In this document: positions 5,232-9,360 of the stretch, piece by piece
Layout: every line of letters starts with the position of its first letter
Position numbering within the stretch: the stretch's first letter is position 1
From: Desulfofustis sp.
GTDB lineage: Bacteria > Desulfobacterota > Desulfobulbia > Desulfobulbales > Desulfocapsaceae
Direction of reading: 5' to 3'
NCBI GenBank assembly: GCA_030145365.1
Contig: JAQYVS010000350.1
Location: 1 to 9,360 of the forward strand
DNA length: 9,360 nt
Position numbers and translations under genes: made by a program
Notes under the pieces: generated by a model
Databases searched by the model: none
The model's input: the letters and a program-made list of their open reading frames with translations, nothing else
Told to the model about the DNA's origin: nothing

Positions 5232-6863
5232 ATGTCAGTTCCAAAATTAGAACAATTATCCAAAAGCGTCGTGCAGGGACCGTCCTTGTCTACTGGTGCC
5301 ATACCGACCAATGACTGGATGGATGTCCCGGTTGCATTCAAGCCGGGAAGTTATGCCTATCCTGCCAAAAAAGACAAAGTAGAATATCTCAATGGCCAGA
5401 AAGGGCTGCATTTCCCCAATGCCCGAGAATGGTCTCCCGAAGACGATGATTGGAAGCTTCCGGAAAACTGGAAGGAGATTATTCTCAACGGGTTAAGTGA
5501 GCGGTTGGAAAAATTTCGTTCGCTGAAAATTTTCATGGATTGCTGTGTCCGCTGCGGGGCTTGCGCCGATAAATGCCACTTTTTCCTGGGCACCGGTGAT
5601 CCGAAAAACATGCCGGTCCTTCGGGCGGAACTTTTACGTTCCGTGTATCGAAACGAATTTACCCTGGCCGGTAAGATCTTTGGCAAGATGGCCGGGGGCC
5701 GTGAGATGACCGTCGGTGTACTGAAAGAGTGGTTCATGTACTCTTATCAGTGTACTGAATGTCGCCGCTGTTCGGTTTTCTGTCCGTACGGTATCGATAC
5801 GGCCGAAGTGACCATGATGATCCGCGAACTGCTGCATCTGGTCGGCATCGGTATCAACTGGATTCTGGAACCGGTTTCCAACTCCAACCGTACCGGTAAT
5901 CATATGGGGCTTCAACCCCATACCTTTAAGGATAATGTCGATTTTCTCGCAGAGGACGTCGAAAGTCTTACCGGAATCAAAATTGAGCCAACATTTAACA
6001 GAAAAGGTGCCGAAGTTCTGTTTATTACTCCCTCGGCAGACGTGTTCGCGGAGCCGGGGCTTTACACAGCCATGGGCTATCTGATTCTGTTTGAGCACAT
6101 CGGTCTCGATTATACCTGGTCGACCTATGCTTCGGAGGGCGGTAACTTCGGCCTGTTTACCAACAACGAAACGATGAAGAAGCTCAACGCCAAGATGTAT
6201 GCCGAGGCGGAGCGCCTCGGAGTCAAATTCATCGTTGGTGGTGAGTGCGGTCATATGTGGCGAGTTCTCCACCAGTATATGGATACGATGAACGGTCCGG
6301 CTGATTTTCTTGAAGTGCCGAAATCACCAGTTACCGGAACGGTATTTGATAACTCCGCCTCAACCAAAATGGTCCATATCAGTGAGTTTACTGCGGATCT
6401 GATCAAGCACAACAAACTCAAGCTCGATAAGAGCCGTAACAGCCATCTCAAGGCAACATTTCATGATTCCTGCAACCCGGCTCGGGCCATGGGCTTGATG
6501 GATGAACCGCGCTATGTTCTTGATCATGTTGTGGATTGGGTCGAAATGCCGGAGAATACGATCCGGGAACAGACCTTCTGCTGTGGTTCAGGCACCGGGC
6601 TGAATACCGATGAAATTATGGAACTCAGGATGAGAGCCGGTTTACCTCGGGCGAATGCTGTTAAATATGTGGAAGAAAAACATGATGTTAACATGTTATC
6701 CTGTGTCTGTGCGATTGACAGGGCTACGCTGACTTCGTTGATGGACTACTGGAATCCCAACGTTGGAGTTTGCGGTATAACTGAACTTGTCGGCAACGCG
6801 ATCGTTCTGGATGGTGAAACCCGGGGCGAACTCGATGAAGGCCTGCGGACAATGTTATTCTAA
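5232..6863 (+). CDS. dsrK: DsrK, HdrD-like iron-sulfur catalytic subunit
   Basis: This cytoplasmic subunit of DsrMKJOP is related to HdrD of heterodisulfide reductase and is believed to reduce the DsrC trisulfide made with DsrAB. Two canonical 4Fe-4S sites are present: C105-x2-C108-x2-C111-x3-C115, preceded by an extra C104, and C174-x2-C177-x2-C180-x3-C184-P. The C-terminal half holds the special-cluster (CCG-type) cysteines: C339 (GGECGHMWR), C414 (HDSCNPAR), C450-C451 (FCCGSGTGLN), and C491-V-C493 (SCVCAID). It has no signal peptide or membrane helices, so it must dock on DsrM. The closing ITELVGNAIVLDGE segment matches DsrK from memory. At 543 aa it is of expected size. dsrJ begins 26 bp later. 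Confidence 0.96.
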   Translation: MSVPKLEQLSKSVVQGPSLSTGAIPTNDWMDVPVAFKPGSYAYPAKKDKVEYLNGQKGLHFPNAREWSPEDDDWKLPENWKEIILNGLSERLEKFRSLKIFMDCCVRCGACADKCHFFLGTGDPKNMPVLRAELLRSVYRNEFTLAGKIFGKMAGGREMTVGVLKEWFMYSYQCTECRRCSVFCPYGIDTAEVTMMIRELLHLVGIGINWILEPVSNSNRTGNHMGLQPHTFKDNVDFLAEDVESLTGIKIEPTFNRKGAEVLFITPSADVFAEPGLYTAMGYLILFEHIGLDYTWSTYASEGGNFGLFTNNETMKKLNAKMYAEAERLGVKFIVGGECGHMWRVLHQYMDTMNGPADFLEVPKSPVTGTVFDNSASTKMVHISEFTADLIKHNKLKLDKSRNSHLKATFHDSCNPARAMGLMDEPRYVLDHVVDWVEMPENTIREQTFCCGSGTGLNTDEIMELRMRAGLPRANAVKYVEEKHDVNMLSCVCAIDRATLTSLMDYWNPNVGVCGITELVGNAIVLDGETRGELDEGLRTMLF

Positions 6864-6877
6864 CCCTGACCGGAATA

Positions 6878-6883
6878 GAGGAG
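6878..6883 (+). promoter_or_regulatory. Ribosome binding site of dsrJ
   Basis: GAGGAG stands 6 nt before the ATG at 6890. It is one of the two strongest ribosome sites in the operon and settles the dsrJ start. Confidence 0.6.
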
Positions 6884-6889
6884 TAAAAG

Positions 6890-7285
6890 ATGTATAACAA
6901 AGGATTGATAATTTCGGGACTGGTTATATTCGTCCTGTTTGTAACATTTCCCATCTGGTTTAACGGTTTGGATGCTGGCCCGCTGCCGAAGCCTGAACTG
7001 CCGCCTGGTGGTGAAAAAGAATGTGTGGCTCCTGCTGCCGAGATGAGAGATACTCATATGCAGCTGCTCAATGTATGGCGTGATGATGTTCTGCGCAATG
7101 CCGATCGCGTAAAAGTCGCAGTCGGTGGCAAGGAATATCAGAAAGGACTGCAGACGGCCTGTATGCAATGTCATTCAAACAAAGAAAAATTTTGTGATAC
7201 GTGTCACGAATACGCAGCTGTTTCGCCCACCTGCTGGGACTGTCATATTACGCCCACTGAGTTGGCAAAGAAGGAGGCACAATGA
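6890..7285 (+). CDS. dsrJ: DsrJ, periplasmic triheme cytochrome c
   Basis: This is the small cytochrome subunit on the periplasmic face of DsrMKJOP. A single hydrophobic segment (residues 5-24) has no clear cleavage site and probably stays as a membrane anchor, as reported for DsrJ of Allochromatium. Three CxxCH heme sites cluster in the C-terminal third: C91-M-Q-C94-H95, C102-D-T-C105-H106 and C115-W-D-C118-H119. A non-heme cysteine, C45 (EKECVAP), occupies the place of the cysteine proposed as an unusual His/Cys heme ligand in Allochromatium DsrJ. H56 in MRDTHMQLL is a candidate distal His ligand. At 131 aa the length is typical. The stop codon overlaps the start of dsrO in ATGATG (4-bp overlap), so translation is likely coupled. 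The hemes need periplasmic cytochrome c maturation encoded elsewhere. Confidence 0.96.
   Translation: MYNKGLIISGLVIFVLFVTFPIWFNGLDAGPLPKPELPPGGEKECVAPAAEMRDTHMQLLNVWRDDVLRNADRVKVAVGGKEYQKGLQTACMQCHSNKEKFCDTCHEYAAVSPTCWDCHITPTELAKKEAQ
7271..7277 (+). promoter_or_regulatory. Ribosome binding site bearing on the dsrO start choice
   Basis: AAGGAGG is a near-full Shine-Dalgarno within the end of dsrJ. It is 4 nt from the ATG at 7282 and 7 nt from the second ATG at 7285, so spacing favours the second start, one residue shorter. Confidence 0.6.
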
Positions 7286-8115
7286 TGGATAACAAGAGAA
7301 GAAAATTCCTGAAGATGGCCGGCGCAACCGTGCTAGCCGGCATCAGCGCTCCTGCGATAGTCAAGCTGACTTCGACATCCGCTGTAGCATCAGGTGAAGG
7401 AGACCATGCTGCTCCTGCCGATAGTCACGGGGCTGAAAAAGCTCACGCAGAGCAGCAACCTGCAGGCGTACGGCTGGGTATGGTCATTGACATGCGTAAG
7501 TTTTACCATGATCAACCACTGCTTGATAAAGCAATAACTGCCTGTATCGATGCGCATAATGTTCCACAAATCCCTGATAAGAAAAATGAAATTAAGTGGA
7601 TTTGGAAGACCGGCTATGGCAACGCTTTTCCTGAGCATACCCAAGCACATCGCTCCAGCACGGTTCACGAGAGCAGTTTTCCTGTTTTGTGCAACCACTG
7701 TGACAACCCGTCCTGTGTCAAGGCATGTCCGACAAAGGCGACCTTTGTCAATGACACCAATGGCATTGTTGCAATGGATTTTCACCGCTGTATCGGTTGT
7801 CGTTTCTGTATGGCAGCCTGTCCCTACGGCGCCAGGAGCTTTAACTGGCAGAATCCAAGGCCTTTCGTTAAGAATTACAACGCCGATTTTCCGACTCGGA
7901 TGCGCGGTGTTGTTGAAAAATGCAATTTCTGCGGCGAGCGTCTGGCGCTTGGTCTTGAACCTGCCTGTGTTGAGACCTGTAAAGGGACCGGAGCCATGGT
8001 CTTTGGTGATCTGAATGATCCAACTTCAGATATCAGAAAAGTGCTCGATTCGGAATTCACCATTCAACGTAAACCATCTGCCGGCACCAGGCCGTCAGTC
8101 TTCTACATAGTGTGA
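7282..8115 (+). CDS. dsrO: DsrO, periplasmic ferredoxin-like iron-sulfur subunit (Tat-exported)
   Basis: This electron-transfer subunit pairs with DsrP and DsrJ on the periplasmic side. A twin-arginine signal (NKRRKFLKMAG, then a hydrophobic stretch, with cleavage probably near TSAVA-SG around residue 37) shows export of the folded, cluster-loaded protein. Three 4Fe-4S cysteine sets are complete: C137-x2-C140-x4-C145-x3-C149-P; C170-x2-C173-x2-C176-x3-C180-P; and C214-x2-C217-x11-C229-x3-C233. The place where NrfC/DmsB-like relatives have another cluster motif (before HNVP) retains only C88 (ITACIDAHNVP), giving a three-cluster protein. A His/Ala/Glu-rich linker (about residues 38-61) follows the signal peptide. 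The gene starts at ATG 7282 or 7285; the latter has better ribosome-site spacing. dsrP begins 7 bp after its stop. Confidence 0.96.
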   Translation: MMDNKRRKFLKMAGATVLAGISAPAIVKLTSTSAVASGEGDHAAPADSHGAEKAHAEQQPAGVRLGMVIDMRKFYHDQPLLDKAITACIDAHNVPQIPDKKNEIKWIWKTGYGNAFPEHTQAHRSSTVHESSFPVLCNHCDNPSCVKACPTKATFVNDTNGIVAMDFHRCIGCRFCMAACPYGARSFNWQNPRPFVKNYNADFPTRMRGVVEKCNFCGERLALGLEPACVETCKGTGAMVFGDLNDPTSDIRKVLDSEFTIQRKPSAGTRPSVFYIV

Positions 8116-8122
8116 GGTTGTC

Positions 8123-9298
8123 ATGATAGAAAAAACACTTAAAGGAAAACCGGCCTACTGGATCTGGCTTTCTGTGCTCGTCGGATTGATCGCCATTGGC
8201 TGGGCCTGCTACTTCAGACAGTACGCCTACGGTCTTGGACTAACCGGCATGAGTCGGGATGTTTCCTGGGGACTTTATATCTCCCAGTTTACCTTTCTGG
8301 TCGGAGTAGCGGCTGGTGGGTTGATGTTGGTACTTCCCTATTATATTCATGATTATAAGGCATTCGGCCGCATTACCATCCTGGGTGAATTCTTAGCAAT
8401 TTCCGCTCTGGTTATGTGTCTGATGTTTATTATGGCCGATCTTGGTCAACCGCTCCGCGGTCTTAATGTCATTTTCTTTCCCACACCTCATTCCATGCTT
8501 TTCTGGGATATGTGCGTGCTCTGGGGATATCTGCTGTTGAACCTGCTGTGCGGCTGGGTGATTTTGACTGCCGAGCGGAAACAGGTACCACCGCCAAAGT
8601 GGATCTATTTCTTTGTGGCCATTTCCATCCCGTTTGCTGTTTCAATCCATACCGTTACCGCCATGCTGTACTGCGGTCTTCCGGGACGTCACTTCTGGCT
8701 TTCAGCAATCATCGCTCCGCGTTTCCTGGCCTCGGCCTTTGCCGCAGGGCCTTCTCTGATTCTGATCGCTTGTCTGGTCATGCGTAAATTCGCGAACTTT
8801 GATGTCGGCAAGGAAGCTGTGAAAAAACTGACCACCATCATTATGTATGCGGTGATCATCAATACCTTCTTCTTCCTGCTTGAGTTCTTTGTGGGCTATT
8901 ATTCTGAAGTTCCGGGTCACATGCACAGTCTCGAGTATCTGTTTTTCGGTCTTGAGCACGACGGTCATGTGTATAATAACCTGGTTCCGTTCATGTGGGG
9001 TGCAACCCTGTTTAACTTTGCTGGGCTTGGAATTCTTGCCTATATGAAAATTGCCAAGGTTTTCGATTATCGTTTGGTGGGAACGGCGTCGGTATTGATC
9101 TTCCTGGCGCTCTGGGCAGACAAGGGGCTCGGTTTTGTCTTTGCCGGATTTGTTCCTAACCCGCTCGAGGAAGTGACAGAATACATTCCATCCATGAATG
9201 AGCTCGGTATTACCATTGGAATCTGGGCTACCGGTTTTCTCCTGCTTACCCTGTTGTATAAGATTGCAATTGGGGTAGAGCACGAAGTCGAACACTAG
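8123..9298 (+). CDS. dsrP: DsrP, NrfD-like integral membrane subunit
   Basis: This polytopic NrfD/PsrC-family protein is the membrane partner of DsrO and the presumed second menaquinone/menaquinol site of the complex. About ten hydrophobic helices are visible, the first at residues 13-31 and the second at about 50-74, and the last runs close to the C-terminus. Family landmarks include SWGLYISQFTFLVGVAAGG (48-66), ADLGQPLRG, SIHTVTAMLYCGLPGRHFW with H176 and H190, and SAFAAGPSLILIA. Its 391 aa match the usual DsrP size. The ribosome site GAGG (8114-8117) overlaps the dsrO stop and stands 5 nt before the ATG. It is the last gene of the operon, with the terminator about 30 bp downstream. Confidence 0.96.
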   Translation: MIEKTLKGKPAYWIWLSVLVGLIAIGWACYFRQYAYGLGLTGMSRDVSWGLYISQFTFLVGVAAGGLMLVLPYYIHDYKAFGRITILGEFLAISALVMCLMFIMADLGQPLRGLNVIFFPTPHSMLFWDMCVLWGYLLLNLLCGWVILTAERKQVPPPKWIYFFVAISIPFAVSIHTVTAMLYCGLPGRHFWLSAIIAPRFLASAFAAGPSLILIACLVMRKFANFDVGKEAVKKLTTIIMYAVIINTFFFLLEFFVGYYSEVPGHMHSLEYLFFGLEHDGHVYNNLVPFMWGATLFNFAGLGILAYMKIAKVFDYRLVGTASVLIFLALWADKGLGFVFAGFVPNPLEEVTEYIPSMNELGITIGIWATGFLLLTLLYKIAIGVEHEVEH

Positions 9299-9323
9299 AT
9301 TTTATCTTATAGGTAAGACATTT

Positions 9324-9360
9324 GAGCCCTCGGTTATTTGATTAACCGGGGGCTTTTTTT
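9324..9360 (+). terminator. Strong intrinsic terminator of the dsrMKJOP operon
   Basis: GCCCTCGGTTA (9326-9336) pairs with TAACCGGGGGC (9343-9353) around a 6-nt TTTGAT loop: an 11-bp stem with one G-U wobble, extended by an A-T pair at 9325/9354. At least seven T residues follow (9354-9360) and run to the window edge. It lies 27 bp after the dsrP stop and marks the end of the transcript. Confidence 0.92.

Noticed and set aside
5634..6272. Antisense open frame of 212 codons within dsrK
   Set aside because: It is long, but lies opposite conserved iron-sulfur coding sequence and contains no recognisable motif.
8702..9295. Antisense open frame of 197 codons within dsrP
   Set aside because: It mirrors membrane-helix codons, and transcription from this strand would have to begin inside the operon's end with no visible promoter.
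9305..9318. Small inverted repeat TCTTA-TAGG-TAAGA after dsrP
   Set aside because: A 5-bp A/T-rich stem is expected by chance, and the strong terminator just downstream explains the region.
1..9360. Search for CRISPR arrays, tRNA or rRNA genes, insertion sequences and phage genes
   Set aside because: No spaced repeat series, tRNA-like cloverleaf, transposase or terminal inverted repeats were seen by eye. The window looks like stable core chromosome.

Overview
The window reads as chromosomal DNA from a Gram-negative, anaerobic sulfur-metabolising bacterium. The best fit is a sulfate reducer or sulfur disproportionator of the Desulfobacterota, probably Desulfobulbales-like; the order-level call is inference. 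The main support is a complete, free-standing dsrMKJOP operon. In phototrophic or chemotrophic sulfur oxidisers these genes are normally embedded in a longer dsrAB...L...N cluster, and no such partner genes are seen here. An RsbRD_N-domain gene directly in front of dsrM is, from memory, an arrangement seen in sulfate reducers.

Left part (1-1227): the window opens inside the C-terminal dimerisation domain of glutamyl-tRNA reductase (hemA, tetrapyrrole synthesis). An unrecognised 166-170 aa ORF overlaps its end. That ORF in turn overlaps, tail to tail by 13 bp, a minus-strand MazG/dCTPase-like nucleotide pyrophosphohydrolase. A 95-bp divergent gap follows.

Middle (1228-3526): a 704-aa exported Prc/Tsp-type S41 carboxy-terminal protease has an intact Ser/Lys catalytic pair. 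Behind it lies a 184-bp non-coding region holding three inverted repeats: a hairpin on the prc stop codon, a 10-bp-stem repeat, and an 18-bp dyad resembling TetR/FadR-type operators. This is the likely control region of the next operon.

Right part (3527-9360): an RsbRD_N-domain protein, then dsrM, dsrK, dsrJ, dsrO and dsrP, all on the plus strand, closely spaced and each with a ribosome binding site. A strong intrinsic terminator ends exactly at the window edge. From established knowledge, DsrMKJOP is a transmembrane menaquinone-interacting redox complex. DsrJ (triheme cytochrome c) and DsrO (ferredoxin-like) sit on the periplasmic side, DsrM (cytochrome b) and DsrP (NrfD-like) in the membrane, and DsrK (HdrD-like) on the cytoplasmic side, where it is thought to reduce the DsrC trisulfide produced by dissimilatory sulfite reductase.

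The core system is well known rather than new. The points most worth a second look are the RsbRD_N protein as a possible regulator or adaptor of the Dsr complex, the operator-like dyad in front of it, and the unrecognised ORF behind hemA.
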